This document shows, in pieces, positions 16,453 through 25,322 of a stretch of 60,655 bases of DNA. Within the stretch, counting starts at the first letter, position 1. Each line of letters begins with the position of its first letter. The stretch spans positions 1 to 60,655 of the forward strand of contig CANGLU010000011.1 of NCBI GenBank assembly GCA_947455025.1. The letters run 5' to 3'. The notes beneath the pieces were generated by a model. It saw nothing but the letters and a program-made list of their open reading frames with translations. It did no database searches and had not been told where the DNA came from. The stretch comes from Hyphomicrobiales bacterium. GTDB lineage: Bacteria > Pseudomonadota > Alphaproteobacteria > Rhizobiales > Beijerinckiaceae. The translations under genes and the position numbers were made by a program.

Positions 16453-16881
16453 GTGCCCGTGTTACAGCTTATCTATACGAGTCGAGAATTCCGCCCTTTA
16501 AGCGATGCCGATCTCAAGCGTCTGGTTTCCCATAGCCGCGCCAGGAATGAAAAAGACCATGTGACCGGGTTTTTATATTATTCCAGCGGAACATTTTTAC
16601 AGTTGCTGGAGGGCGAAGAGGCGGTTGTCGAAGCCACGTTTGCGCGTATTCAAGATGATTTCAGGCATGTAAACCCAACCGTTATTTTCAAAGACAATAC
16701 CGCAACCGAGCGGCTCTTTGAAGATTGGAGCATGGAAATAGCCGATCCCAAATCGACTTCCGCCATTATGCGGAGCTTTTTTCAAACCGACAAAGATCTC
16801 GATCTCACGAAGCTTGATGGCGAAAAAGCGCTTTTGCTGCTCGAAGCCTTTCGGGGCATGCATGCCTCCTTGCTGCTCTGA
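16453..16881 (+). CDS. Short BLUF-domain blue-light photoreceptor
   Basis: A 142-residue single-domain flavin photoreceptor. Numbered from the GTG start, it has Tyr8 (LIYTSRE), Asn32 (ARNEKDHVTG), Gln50 (FLQLLEGEE), Trp92 and Met94 (FEDWSME). Their spacing (24, 18, 42 and 2 residues) closely matches Tyr21, Asn45, Gln63, Trp104 and Met106 of AppA, so light sensing is likely intact. No output domain is fused, so it must act through a partner. The start is GTG at 16453 or 16459 with weak ribosome-site evidence. It is divergent from the MHS transporter and convergent with the dehydrogenase gene (2 bp between stops). Confidence 0.92.
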   Translation: MPVLQLIYTSREFRPLSDADLKRLVSHSRARNEKDHVTGFLYYSSGTFLQLLEGEEAVVEATFARIQDDFRHVNPTVIFKDNTATERLFEDWSMEIADPKSTSAIMRSFFQTDKDLDLTKLDGEKALLLLEAFRGMHASLLL

Positions 16882-16883
16882 TT

Positions 16884-18338
16884 TTAGAGCGTGGGATTTC
16901 CCTTCACCAATGCGCGATAGGCAGCGATTACGGGTTCTCTGAAGTGCGGATTGAAGGACAACTCCGTGCCGAAGATTTTTTCCACACTCAAAATGGCATC
17001 AACCGCCTTTTCCGCATCCGGTCCCGCCAGTATCAAGCGCTCTTTCATCTCGCTTGCCATCGGATCGCGCAATTCAATCGGCTGGCCTTGGCGATCAAAA
17101 CCTGACGCGTAATGCACAAAGGCGGCGATGCCGAATGCAAGACGCCCCAGCGGCAAACCACGGCTTAATCGATCGCGGGCAGTCGTTAAAAATCGCTGCG
17201 GAATTTTCTGCGAACTATCGGATGCGATTTGAACGAGACGGTGTTTAAGCGCCGGATTTCTAAAACGCTGGAGCAGAGCCTTGCGATAGGAAGGAAGATC
17301 AGCTCCGGTAGGAACCGATAGAACAGGCGAAACATCTTCGACCATAAAGGCTTCGACGAAATTGGCGAGCGCGTGATCGGCCATTGCATCGGCCACCGTT
17401 GCATGACCGGCAATCCCTCCTAACAAAGCGAGCATCGAATGCGCGCCGTTGAGAAGGCGTAGTTTCATGGTTTCATAGGGCGTCACGTCGTGCACCAGCT
17501 CAGCACCGACCTCGTGCCAGTTCGGACGACCTTCGGGAAAATGATCTTCAATCACCCATTGCGAAAAACCTTCGGTAACGATGGGCCAGGCATCTTTCAA
17601 CCCAAGGACTTCCGAAACAGCGGCACGATCCTCATCAACCGTATGAGGCACAATGCGGTCCACCATGGTAGAGGGGAACGCAACCTGCGCGCCGATAAAA
17701 TCAGCAAGCACAGGATCAACCTTCAGAGCCATTGCCATGATGAGCGCGCGCAGCTTTTCGCCATTCGCATTCAGATTATCGCAGGACATGACCGTGAAAG
17801 GCTTTAAGCCTCGTTCGCGTCGCTGCTTTAAGGCGGCGACGATAAAGCCCGGCGCGGATACGGGCTGATCGAGATAGGCAAGATCATGACGAATATCGGG
17901 GTGCGCTTCATCGAGCGTTCCTGTTGAAGGATCGATGCAATAGCCCTTCTCTGTAATCGTGAGCGAAACAATTTTAACATCGGGATGGGCCATGGCTTCG
18001 ACAAGGGCCAAAGGATTTTCCGGCGCTACCATCACTTTAATAACCGAACCGATGATGCGATAATCGGTTACCTCGCTACTTCGGGCAACCAATGTGTATA
18101 AGCCATCTTGCGGGGCCAGCGCGTCACGCGTTTGAGGGGATCTGAGGCTTGCGCCTAAAATACCCCATTTCAAATCACCCTTTTCAAGACACGCATCGGT
18201 ATAGGCGGCCTGATGGGCACGATGAAAGCCTCCGAGACCCAAATGCACAATGCCTATCTTAACGTCGCCGCGATCATAGTTCGGGCGTTTGATGGTGTCA
18301 GATAGTAGAGCAAGGGTAGATGCGGAAAGCGGGTTCAC
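16884..18338 (-). CDS. Mannitol dehydrogenase family oxidoreductase (polyol/uronate type)
   Basis: A 484-residue NAD(P)-dependent secondary-alcohol dehydrogenase. The N-terminal nucleotide fold opens IGIVHLGLGGFHRAHQAAY. The catalytic lysine lies in YETMKLRLLNGAHSMLAL, giving the K-x5-N-x2-H pattern of mannitol 2-dehydrogenase, arabinitol dehydrogenase and fructuronate reductase (UxuB). Length fits the family. The start is GTG 18338 with AGGGGA upstream. It lies 42 bp after an orphan ABC ATPase on the same strand, suggesting the pair serves import and oxidation of a polyol. Confidence 0.88.
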   Translation of the reverse strand: MNPLSASTLALLSDTIKRPNYDRGDVKIGIVHLGLGGFHRAHQAAYTDACLEKGDLKWGILGASLRSPQTRDALAPQDGLYTLVARSSEVTDYRIIGSVIKVMVAPENPLALVEAMAHPDVKIVSLTITEKGYCIDPSTGTLDEAHPDIRHDLAYLDQPVSAPGFIVAALKQRRERGLKPFTVMSCDNLNANGEKLRALIMAMALKVDPVLADFIGAQVAFPSTMVDRIVPHTVDEDRAAVSEVLGLKDAWPIVTEGFSQWVIEDHFPEGRPNWHEVGAELVHDVTPYETMKLRLLNGAHSMLALLGGIAGHATVADAMADHALANFVEAFMVEDVSPVLSVPTGADLPSYRKALLQRFRNPALKHRLVQIASDSSQKIPQRFLTTARDRLSRGLPLGRLAFGIAAFVHYASGFDRQGQPIELRDPMASEMKERLILAGPDAEKAVDAILSVEKIFGTELSFNPHFREPVIAAYRALVKGNPTL

Positions 18339-18380
18339 GAAAATGGGTCCCCTAAAGGGTTCACAATACGCAATAGCATC

Positions 18381-19472
18381 TTAGCTCTGCGTTTGATGGG
18401 GTCGCGCATGATACACAAGAACTTTGGCGGGATCAGCCGATAAGCGCAAGGCCGAGCCTATGGTGTGGGGGTTAGGCGATGTAAAATATAACCGCTTGCC
18501 ATTTGCGGTTTGCCCTGATCCAGAAAAATGATCGCCCCGATATTCCATGGTCTCAATGGTAATGTTTATGCCAGTCATTGATGCCGCAGGCTTAAGATCT
18601 TGCGGGCGTATCAGGACTGCGACAGGACCGTCGGTTATCGGATCCATCATCACCCCTTCAAGCGTACTATCGTCCAGTGTGAACGTTACGCGATCACCCG
18701 CAATGACAGACGCATTGGTCTGCATCTGGCCTGATAGATGGTTGCGAAAGCCCATAAATTGAGCAAGGTCGGCGGTTAAGGGTTTTTCGTATAGCTCGGC
18801 CGGCGTGCCGATGTGTTGGATGCTGCCGTGGCGCAAAATGGCGATGCGATCGGCAAGTGAAATCGCTTCATCGAGATCATGAGTAACATAGATGGTGGTG
18901 CAGCCTAAGCGGTCATGAATCTCGCGAATTTCATGCCGCATTTCGAGACGCAATTGTGCGTCCAGATTGGATAACGGCTCATCCATTAGAACAAGGCTCG
19001 GTTCGATGACGATGGCGCGAGCAATACCCACACGCTGTTGCTGGCCGCCCGATAATTGATGCGGCATTTTATCGGCATGCGCTTCAAGCCGAACCATTCG
19101 TAACGCATTTTCAATGCGATGCTCACATTCGTTTTGCGGCAGCTTGCGCATTTTAAGGCCAAAGCCAATATTGTCGCGAACCGACATATGCGGGAACAGC
19201 GCATAGTTTTGAAAAATCATGCCGAAGCCGCGTTGCTCAACGGGCATATCATCAAGCCGTATATCATCAAGCCAGAGTGTTCCAGCGCTTGGCGTGATCA
19301 AGCCTGCAAGGCAATTCAGAAGGGTTGATTTGCCGGAACCCGACGGCCCTAAAAGCGCCAAGAATTCACCACGCTTGATATCCAAGGATACATTGGCAAA
19401 CGCATGTGTTGCGCCGAAATCATGGCCGAGCCCCACAAGACGCAAGGTTTTGAATGTGTGCTGCGCCTTCAT
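18381..19472 (-). CDS. ABC transporter ATP-binding protein, MalK/UgpC/PotA type (orphan)
   Basis: A 363-residue importer ATPase with Walker A GPSGSGKST, Q-loop FQNYALFPHMSVRDN, signature LSGGQQQRV, Walker B LVLMDEPLSNLDAQLR and switch histidine in VTHDLDEA. The C-terminal third (about 240-355) is a TOBE-type domain, as in MalK, UgpC and polyol transporters. No permease or binding protein gene adjoins it, so the membrane partners must be elsewhere. The following mannitol-type dehydrogenase suggests a polyol or sugar importer. An internal 13-bp direct repeat (about 19252-19278) encodes LDDI/LDDM in frame and looks neutral. Confidence 0.88.
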   Translation of the reverse strand: MKAQHTFKTLRLVGLGHDFGATHAFANVSLDIKRGEFLALLGPSGSGKSTLLNCLAGLITPSAGTLWLDDIRLDDMPVEQRGFGMIFQNYALFPHMSVRDNIGFGLKMRKLPQNECEHRIENALRMVRLEAHADKMPHQLSGGQQQRVGIARAIVIEPSLVLMDEPLSNLDAQLRLEMRHEIREIHDRLGCTTIYVTHDLDEAISLADRIAILRHGSIQHIGTPAELYEKPLTADLAQFMGFRNHLSGQMQTNASVIAGDRVTFTLDDSTLEGVMMDPITDGPVAVLIRPQDLKPAASMTGINITIETMEYRGDHFSGSGQTANGKRLYFTSPNPHTIGSALRLSADPAKVLVYHARPHQTQS

Positions 19473-19802
19473 TGAGCGCCATTCCTAGTGGACGCTATGA
19501 GGTTGATCGGATCGGAAGCGAGAAAGGACGAAGCCGTCATCGCGTATGATGGTCCTTTGCCCGTGAGATGGATCAGATTTATGTTTAACATTGCGGCAAA
19601 ACACTTAAATTAATCAGCCTATTGGTCAAGGCACCCTTTGCGTTGATGGACGGGGCGGGCACCCATTCTGTCCCGTTGAAGCCTTGCGCGCGCGTTAAGC
19701 GGAGCTGATCCGCCGTAAGCGGGATTGCTCCCACACGGGACTGCGCTACAGGTGAGTTCCATCTTGGCCGGACAGAATCGGCGCATCACAAGGAGCCAAC
19801 CA
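19473..19802. promoter_or_regulatory. Intergenic region with structured leader before the efflux MFS
   Basis: The gap separates divergent starts. About 19560-19625 is AT-rich and promoter-like. About 19690-19760 contains nested inverted repeats on the plus strand: GCGGA-GCTGA-TCCGC (19699-19713), GGGA-TTGC-TCCC and CCC-ACAC-GGG just after. These could fold in the leader RNA of the transporter gene. I cannot match them to a known riboswitch class. Confidence 0.35.
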
Positions 19803-21005
19803 ATGTCCGAAGGGATTTCACCCTCACCGCACGCAACGCCCTATGGCATTGGGCTCGCGTTAACGGCGCTGGCCCTTGGCGGGTTTGGCATTGGCATTGG
19901 CGAATTTGCCATTATGGGGCTTTTGCCCGAGGTTGCGAATGGCTTTGCCATCACGCCGCCCGAAGCCGGACACGCCATCAGCGCCTATGCGTTGGGCGTG
20001 GTGATTGGCGCGCCCGTTTTGACGATCTTCTTTGCCCGCGTTCCGCAAAAGCCGATGCTGATCGGATTGATGGTGGCATTTACACTTGGCAATATTGCGA
20101 GTGCTTTTGCGCCTACCCCTTCCCTTTTGGTACTGTTCCGGTTTTTGTCAGGACTTCCCCATGGGGCTTATTTTGGTATTGCGTCATTGGTCGCGGCATC
20201 GGTTGTTCCGGTCAACAAGCAAGCGGGCGCGATCGGACGCATGATGTTGGGGGTAAGCCTTTCCAATGTGATCGGCGTGCCTCTGATCACTTGGCTTGGA
20301 CAAGGGATCTCGTGGCGCAGCGCGTTTGCCATTGTCGGCGCCATCGGGCTTGCTACCGTTCTCATGATTACGCTCACGATCCCCTCTATTCCCGTAAAAT
20401 CGGGCGCAAGCCCTAAACAGGAACTCGCAGCGCTTGCGATCAAACAAGTATGGCTCACGCTGCTCGTGGGTGCGATTGGCTTTGGCGGCATGTTTGCGGT
20501 CTATAGCTACATCGCGCCGAGCTTGATGGAGGCTGCCGGTGCGCCCGCTTGGAGCGTGCCCGTCGTGATGTCGATTTTCGGCATGGGGATGATCGGCGGC
20601 AGCATGATTGGCGGATGGTTGGCTGACCGTGCTTTGCACGCGACCTTGTGGGGGCTTCAGCTGTTCAATGTCCTCGTCATTGCCGCGTTTTATGTCGTGG
20701 GCACGAGCTTTGTGGCGACCGCGATCGATATCTTATTCGTGGGCTTTGGCGTGGCCATTGTCCCTGCGATGCAAATGCGGTTGATGGAAGTGGCCAAAGA
20801 CGCTCAATCTTTAGCCGCAGCGCTTAATCACGCTGCGCTTAATATCGGCAATGCGATGGGGGCATGGCTCGGCGGCCTCGCCATTGCGGCGGGCTTTGGC
20901 TGGACATCAACGGGATGGGTGGGCGCTTTACTGGGCATCGCGGGTATGGTGGTCTTCGCCGTCTCAATGACGATGGAAGCCCGCTCCACATCAGCCAAGC
21001 CATAA
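19803..21005 (+). CDS. MFS efflux transporter, DHA1/AraJ-like
   Basis: A 400-residue 12-helix transporter. The N-terminus GEFAIMGLLPEVANGFAIT, SAYALGVVIGAPVLT and FRFLSGLPHGAYFG are characteristic of the DHA1 branch containing AraJ, YdhP and SotB sugar or drug efflux proteins. The ATG at 19803 follows AAGGAGCCAACC and fits the family start; the frame extends 26 codons upstream without a ribosome site. It stands alone with its own leader region. Substrate is not known. Confidence 0.87.
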   Translation: MSEGISPSPHATPYGIGLALTALALGGFGIGIGEFAIMGLLPEVANGFAITPPEAGHAISAYALGVVIGAPVLTIFFARVPQKPMLIGLMVAFTLGNIASAFAPTPSLLVLFRFLSGLPHGAYFGIASLVAASVVPVNKQAGAIGRMMLGVSLSNVIGVPLITWLGQGISWRSAFAIVGAIGLATVLMITLTIPSIPVKSGASPKQELAALAIKQVWLTLLVGAIGFGGMFAVYSYIAPSLMEAAGAPAWSVPVVMSIFGMGMIGGSMIGGWLADRALHATLWGLQLFNVLVIAAFYVVGTSFVATAIDILFVGFGVAIVPAMQMRLMEVAKDAQSLAAALNHAALNIGNAMGAWLGGLAIAAGFGWTSTGWVGALLGIAGMVVFAVSMTMEARSTSAKP

Positions 21006-21115
21006 CCCGATCGGCGTCCGATAGGCGTTTTATTCGCCCATCGGACTGACTGATAAAATTCTGTCGTGAATCACCGCTACACCCCACCCATGTTTTCTAT
21101 GGGGCGGATTAAGTC

Positions 21116-21364
21116 ATGTTGAATCTCGCGAGCGACCATCTCGATTTCTTTGTCTGGAAGGATTTTCCAGTCATCTATGACGGACGGGATGAGAAAACGC
21201 CCGAGGCTTGGGTGAATATTCACGGCCATTGGGGTCGCATCAGCGTCGAGAGCATCGCCTTTGCGAGCGGCTGGATGTCGCGCGATGATTTTCTCGCACG
21301 GTTTGGTCAATTACCGCCACTGCCGATCGAAGCCTTCCGCTCCCGCCGTATGTTTGCCGCTTGA
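21116..21364 (+). CDS. Small hypothetical protein, aromatic-rich
   Basis: An 82-residue soluble protein, rich in Trp, Phe and acidic residues (FFVWKDFPVIYDGRDEK, HGHWGRISVES, FASGWMSRDDFLARFG). It has no signal peptide, membrane segment or family motif that I recognise. It lies 110 bp after the efflux gene and ends 8 bp before the convergent DMT transporter stop. Codon use resembles its neighbours, which supports a real gene. Confidence 0.5.
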   Translation: MLNLASDHLDFFVWKDFPVIYDGRDEKTPEAWVNIHGHWGRISVESIAFASGWMSRDDFLARFGQLPPLPIEAFRSRRMFAA

Positions 21365-21372
21365 GCGTTCAT

Positions 21373-22257
21373 CTAAACGCTCTCTACGATACGCCTTTTG
21401 GATGCCGCATGCTCGCGCATGAGATACAGCAGACCTGCACCGACGACGATGGACGCGCCCAAAAGGATCGGCCAATCGAGATTTTCGTTAAATAAAGTCG
21501 TCCCGATCAAGGACGCATAAACAAGCCCCATATAGGATAAAGGCTGAACGGCCGACGCATCCAGAAGGCTATAGGCGCGGATCAAAAAATAATGGCTTGA
21601 TATGCTGGTGCAGCAAACGACGGCCAACCAGAAATAACCCATGCCATGAATATCCGTCCAATAAAATGGACCGATAAGCGTCAGCGTTACCGCACCGATA
21701 AAGCCCGTAAAAATAAACGTGGTCTCAGATGTATCCTGTCGACTGACGAAGCGTGTCAGAATCGCATAGACCGCAAACATGACGGTACCTGCCACCGCAA
21801 GTAGCATTTTAAAATCAAGGAAATCACCGTGTGGCCGCAATATAACCATCACACCAACCAGTCCCGCGATGATGGCGAGCCAGCGGCTGAGATCGACTTT
21901 TTCTTTCAAAAATAAGATCGACAAAAGGGCTACAACAAGCGGTGTGCCGGCAAAGATGGCTTGCGCATGAGCGAGACCGATCAGACTGAAACAGGTAATG
22001 GCCAAAATCACTTGCAAGGCCAACAGAGCGCTTCGAATGATTTGCAAAACCGGACGCTTGGACTGGGTAAGCGCGCCCCATCCAAGGCGTTTGCGCCAAA
22101 CAACAGCCGATACAAAAAGGCCATATGCCCAATACCGGATCATCGCGATAAAGACGGGTGGATAATCCTGCGCAAGATGTTTTGAAATGGCGTCCTGAAG
22201 TGAGAAAATTGTTATCGCGAGGAGAGCAAAAACATAGCCTTGTGTCTTCGAACTCAT
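21373..22257 (-). CDS. EamA/DMT-family permease
   Basis: A 294-residue inner-membrane protein with about ten helices arranged as two EamA repeats (roughly 5-140 and 150-285). The second half contains FTGFIGAVTLT and QPLSYMGLVYASLIGTTLFNENLD, typical of RhaT/YdcZ-like exporters. These proteins usually export amino acids or other small metabolites. It follows parA by 24 bp on the same strand, with a hairpin between them. Confidence 0.87.
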   Translation of the reverse strand: MSSKTQGYVFALLAITIFSLQDAISKHLAQDYPPVFIAMIRYWAYGLFVSAVVWRKRLGWGALTQSKRPVLQIIRSALLALQVILAITCFSLIGLAHAQAIFAGTPLVVALLSILFLKEKVDLSRWLAIIAGLVGVMVILRPHGDFLDFKMLLAVAGTVMFAVYAILTRFVSRQDTSETTFIFTGFIGAVTLTLIGPFYWTDIHGMGYFWLAVVCCTSISSHYFLIRAYSLLDASAVQPLSYMGLVYASLIGTTLFNENLDWPILLGASIVVGAGLLYLMREHAASKRRIVESV

Positions 22258-22265
22258 CGCATGTT

Positions 22266-22280
22266 CCGCCTAAAAGGCGG
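22266..22280 (-). repeat. Hairpin between parA and the DMT gene
   Basis: A perfect 6-bp stem (CCGCCT/AGGCGG, three-base loop) fills the 24-bp gap. No T run follows in the direction of transcription, so it is more likely an mRNA-processing or attenuating stem than a terminator. Confidence 0.5.
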
Positions 22281-22281
22281 C

Positions 22282-22932
22282 TTACTCCGTAATCGCAACG
22301 ACATATTCGGCCAATTCGATAAAGGGTTCGCGTACGGCATAATTGGTGACGCGTTGTTGATCAAAGACCGTCATGCCGTATTCAATCGGGTTTTGCATGC
22401 CGGAACGCTCCGGCACATAGGCGGCGATTTCGACATCCAGCGTCTCGCTTAACACCTCGATGCGTTCGGCAATTTTTCCTGAATTGCGTGTCTTGTTGAG
22501 AACAACGGCCACTTGCGCATCGCCCTTTTCAACCTTGCGGTATTCCCATAATTTTTCCAGAAAATCGATGCTGGCTTCGATATCGAGCGGCAACCCGACG
22601 ATGGGCACGAGGATCACATCGCTGATCTTAATGAAGTCCGTTAGAGGCGCGCCGCGGACGGCAGCGCGGCCATCGACAATCACGTAATCCAGCGTTTTGC
22701 GCTTTTTCAACGCGCGCAGCTCGTCGAGATTAAGGTCGGTGAAATCCAAGCCCTCAATGGTCGCACATTTGGCCGGACGCCGCTCGATCCAGCTCAGCGC
22801 GCTTTTCTGCGGGTCGCCATCGGCTAATGCTACAGCATAGCCCATATCGGTTAAGGCGGCGGCCAGATGGATGGCGGTGGTGGTTTTACCGCAGCCACCT
22901 TTGACGTTCTGGACGGAAATGACGTGTGCCAT
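22282..22932 (-). CDS. ParA/MinD-type ATPase (orphan)
   Basis: A 216-residue P-loop ATPase with the deviant Walker A motif KGGCGKTT and IHLAAALTDMGYAVALADGDPQKSA (Walker A' region). VDGRAA replaces the usual D-x-P-P after the central strand. The start is ATG 22932 (MAHVISVQN), preceded by AAGGAAAAT; the frame opens 12 codons earlier. No parB or parS-like site is near, so it is not a chromosome or plasmid partition cassette. Orphan ParAs often position protein clusters. Its cargo is unknown. Confidence 0.82.
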   Translation of the reverse strand: MAHVISVQNVKGGCGKTTTAIHLAAALTDMGYAVALADGDPQKSALSWIERRPAKCATIEGLDFTDLNLDELRALKKRKTLDYVIVDGRAAVRGAPLTDFIKISDVILVPIVGLPLDIEASIDFLEKLWEYRKVEKGDAQVAVVLNKTRNSGKIAERIEVLSETLDVEIAAYVPERSGMQNPIEYGMTVFDQQRVTNYAVREPFIELAEYVVAITE

Positions 22933-23051
22933 CGGGATTTTCCTTCTCTCAACTGGCGCGGAGGCCAATTTTTATCTCTGTTGGCCGTTAAATTAATAAG
23001 GATTTGAAAAGGCGTCGACTGAAATCTTTGAGATTGGGGAAAAACGCGCGT

Positions 23052-23819
23052 TTAATGCCGCGTCGAACTCAAAAATTGCTTCAGACGCTCGGATTTCGGG
23101 TGGCCGATGACCTCGGATGGCGTGCCCTGCTCCTCGATCTGGCCTTTGTGCAAAAATACGATCTGGCTGGCGACATCGCGCGCAAAACCCATTTCATGGG
23201 TCACGACCAACATTGTACGGCCTTCCTCGGCAAGCTTGCGCATGACCTGCAAGACCTCGCCGACCAATTCCGGATCGAGCGCGGAGGTCGGCTCGTCAAA
23301 GAGCAGCACGCTCGGATCCATCGCCAAAGCACGAGCAATGGCGGCGCGCTGCTGTTGCCCGCCGGACAGGTGATTGGGGTAGAAATTGCGCTTATCGGCA
23401 ATGCCAACTTTGGCCAGCAACGCCTCGGCCTTTTCGATCGCTTCTTTTTTCGGGACACCCAAGACATGGACGGGCGCTTCAATGACATTTTCCAAAATCG
23501 TGCGGTGCGACCAGAGGTTAAAATTCTGAAACACCATCGCGAGTTTCGAGCGGATGCGTTCCACCTGCTTTTGATCTTCGGGCTTGGCGGTGCCATCAGG
23601 CATGGCCTTCATGCGGATCAATTCGCCATTGACATAGACGCGGCCTGAATTGGGCGTTTCCAGCAGATTGATGCAACGAAGCAAAGTCGATTTACCCGAA
23701 CCGCTCGAGCCGATCATCGCAATCACATCGCCTGTATTGGCCGATAGCGAAACGCCTTTCAGCACCTCGGCATCACCGAAGCGTTTGTGCAAATCCTCAA
23801 CCTTAAGCGTCGTATCCAT
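23052..23819 (-). CDS. Polar amino-acid ABC transporter ATP-binding protein (HisP/ArtP-like)
   Basis: A 255-residue ATPase with Walker [11 protein letters not shown]-loop [16 protein letters not shown], signature [15 protein letters not shown], Walker [15 protein letters not shown] and switch histidine in VTHEMGFA. The [11 protein letters not shown] sequence is typical of the histidine/arginine/octopine branch. It is the last gene of the operon, 14 bp after the second permease. Together with the arginine-degrading genes divergently transcribed from the same operon, an arginine or basic amino-acid importer is likely. Confidence 0.92.
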   Translation of the reverse strand: MDTTLKVEDLHKRFGDAEVLKGVSLSANTGDVIAMIGSSGSGKSTLLRCINLLETPNSGRVYVNGELIRMKAMPDGTAKPEDQKQVERIRSKLAMVFQNFNLWSHRTILENVIEAPVHVLGVPKKEAIEKAEALLAKVGIADKRNFYPNHLSGGQQQRAAIARALAMDPSVLLFDEPTSALDPELVGEVLQVMRKLAEEGRTMLVVTHEMGFARDVASQIVFLHKGQIEEQGTPSEVIGHPKSERLKQFLSSTRH

Positions 23820-23833
23820 CGAATTGAATTCCT

Positions 23834-24544
23834 TTACGCAGATTGAGGAGCGGCGCGATGCTGGTTGATGCGGCGCTCCAACCCATTGAGCAGGCGGGTC
23901 AAAATGAAAACCGTTACAATATAGATAATGCCCGCGGCAATCAGCGGTTCATAAATGCGATAGGATTCTTTTTGAATTTGCCGGGCGGTTCCCATGATGT
24001 CCCACACGGTGATGAGCGAGGCAAGCGACGTTGCTTTCAAGAGAAGAATGGTTTCACCGCTCATGGCCGGCAAGCAAATTTGAATGGCGCGAGGCAACGT
24101 GACGCGCCACAAAATCTGTCCGCTCGACATGCCATAGGCCTTTGCAGCTTCAATCTCGCCGCGCGGCACGGCTGACATTGCGCCACGTAAAATTTCGCCC
24201 GTATAGCCTGCCGTGTTTAACGAGAACGCAAAAACGGCGTACCAGAAACCATCTTTCAGATATTCCCATAAAAAGGTTTGCTGAATGAAACTGCCTGGTA
24301 AAATTTCGCCCAGTCCGTAATAGATCAAATAGGTCTGCACCAAGAGCGGCGTGCCGCGCATAAGTAGAATATAGAGGGCGCTCGGCATCCATAGCAGTGG
24401 ATTGGGCGATAGGCGGGCAAGCGCCACGGGCACGGCTAGCGCGTTGCCGATCACGCCCGATATTGCGGTCAAGGCCAAGGTCAAAGGAACGGCCGCAAGC
24501 AGTCTCGGAAAGATCGAGAGAAGGAAGGTGAATGACTCATCCAT
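23834..24544 (-). CDS. Amino-acid ABC transporter permease 2 (HisM-like)
   Basis: A 236-residue permease with about five helices and the EAA loop [25 protein letters not shown] (around residue 131-155) that docks on the ATPase. It resembles HisM/OccM, the second permease in opine and basic amino-acid importers. It sits 15 bp after permease 1 and 14 bp before the ATPase gene. Confidence 0.92.
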   Translation of the reverse strand: MDESFTFLLSIFPRLLAAVPLTLALTAISGVIGNALAVPVALARLSPNPLLWMPSALYILLMRGTPLLVQTYLIYYGLGEILPGSFIQQTFLWEYLKDGFWYAVFAFSLNTAGYTGEILRGAMSAVPRGEIEAAKAYGMSSGQILWRVTLPRAIQICLPAMSGETILLLKATSLASLITVWDIMGTARQIQKESYRIYEPLIAAGIIYIVTVFILTRLLNGLERRINQHRAAPQSA

Positions 24545-24559
24545 TGTGACGCCCTCCCC

Positions 24560-25282
24560 TCATTTGTAGCCCCGATTCACGCGGGCTTCGAGAAAGCGAA
24601 TGCCAGCCATCGAAACCAATGTAATGAGCAAAAAGCACAAGGCCGTCATCGTATAAAAATACGAATAATGTTTGGTGGTAGAAGCGGCGCGATAGCCCAT
24701 GAATAAAATATCTTGGAAGCTGCCCAAGACGCTGATGAGCGAGGAATCTTTCGTTGCGTTGAGCCAAAGATTGCTCATGCCCGGCAAGGCAAAGCGCAAC
24801 ATTTGCGGCAAGATGATACGGCGCACGCGCAACAATGGCGACATGCCGCAGGCTTTTGCCGCTTCGATCTGTCCAACAGGGATCGATTGAATAGCGCCGC
24901 GCATCACTTCCGTCATATAGGCGCCACCGATAAAGCCCAAGGCCATAACGGCTGCGGCGAAGGGATCAACTTCGACGTCTTCGTAATCATCGCCCAAGAA
25001 GGAGAGGAGAAATTTGATCGCATCTGCGCCGGAATAATAAACGAGCAGCAGCAAGAGCAATTCAGGCAGAGCGCGCACCAAGGTGGTGTACACATCCGCA
25101 ATGGATCTAAGCCATTTATAGGGGCTGAGCTTGGCACCGGCACCGAGCAGCCCGAACACAAGCGATACCGCGTAAGCCGCAAGCGATACTTCAACCGTCA
25201 CCACAAGCCCATCAACAAAGCGTGCACCCCAACCATCATGGCCGAAGCTCATAAGCGCCAAGAGGGAGGGGGATGTATCCAT
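24560..25282 (-). CDS. Amino-acid ABC transporter permease 1 (HisQ-like)
   Basis: A 240-residue permease with the EAA loop QIEAAKACGMSPLLRVRRIILPQML, partner of the HisM-like subunit. The first part includes an acidic insert (LGDDYEDVEVDPF) between helices, seen in some HisQ relatives. The gene is separated from its binding protein gene by 173 bp that hold a long palindromic repeat, the only wide gap in this operon. Confidence 0.92.
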   Translation of the reverse strand: MDTSPSLLALMSFGHDGWGARFVDGLVVTVEVSLAAYAVSLVFGLLGAGAKLSPYKWLRSIADVYTTLVRALPELLLLLLVYYSGADAIKFLLSFLGDDYEDVEVDPFAAAVMALGFIGGAYMTEVMRGAIQSIPVGQIEAAKACGMSPLLRVRRIILPQMLRFALPGMSNLWLNATKDSSLISVLGSFQDILFMGYRAASTTKHYSYFYTMTALCFLLITLVSMAGIRFLEARVNRGYK

Positions 25283-25322
25283 GGGAGATGTGATTTTTTT
25301 AAGACGTTACTGGGTTAGAAAT

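Noticed and set aside
19252-19278. Direct repeat ATATCATCAAGCC inside the ABC ATPase gene
   Set aside because: It is an in-frame duplication encoding LDDI/LDDM in a normal position of the protein and needs no special explanation.
24713-25318. 201-codon plus-strand frame over permease 1
   Set aside because: It is a shadow of the HisQ-like permease, without hydrophobic segments, domains or ribosome site.
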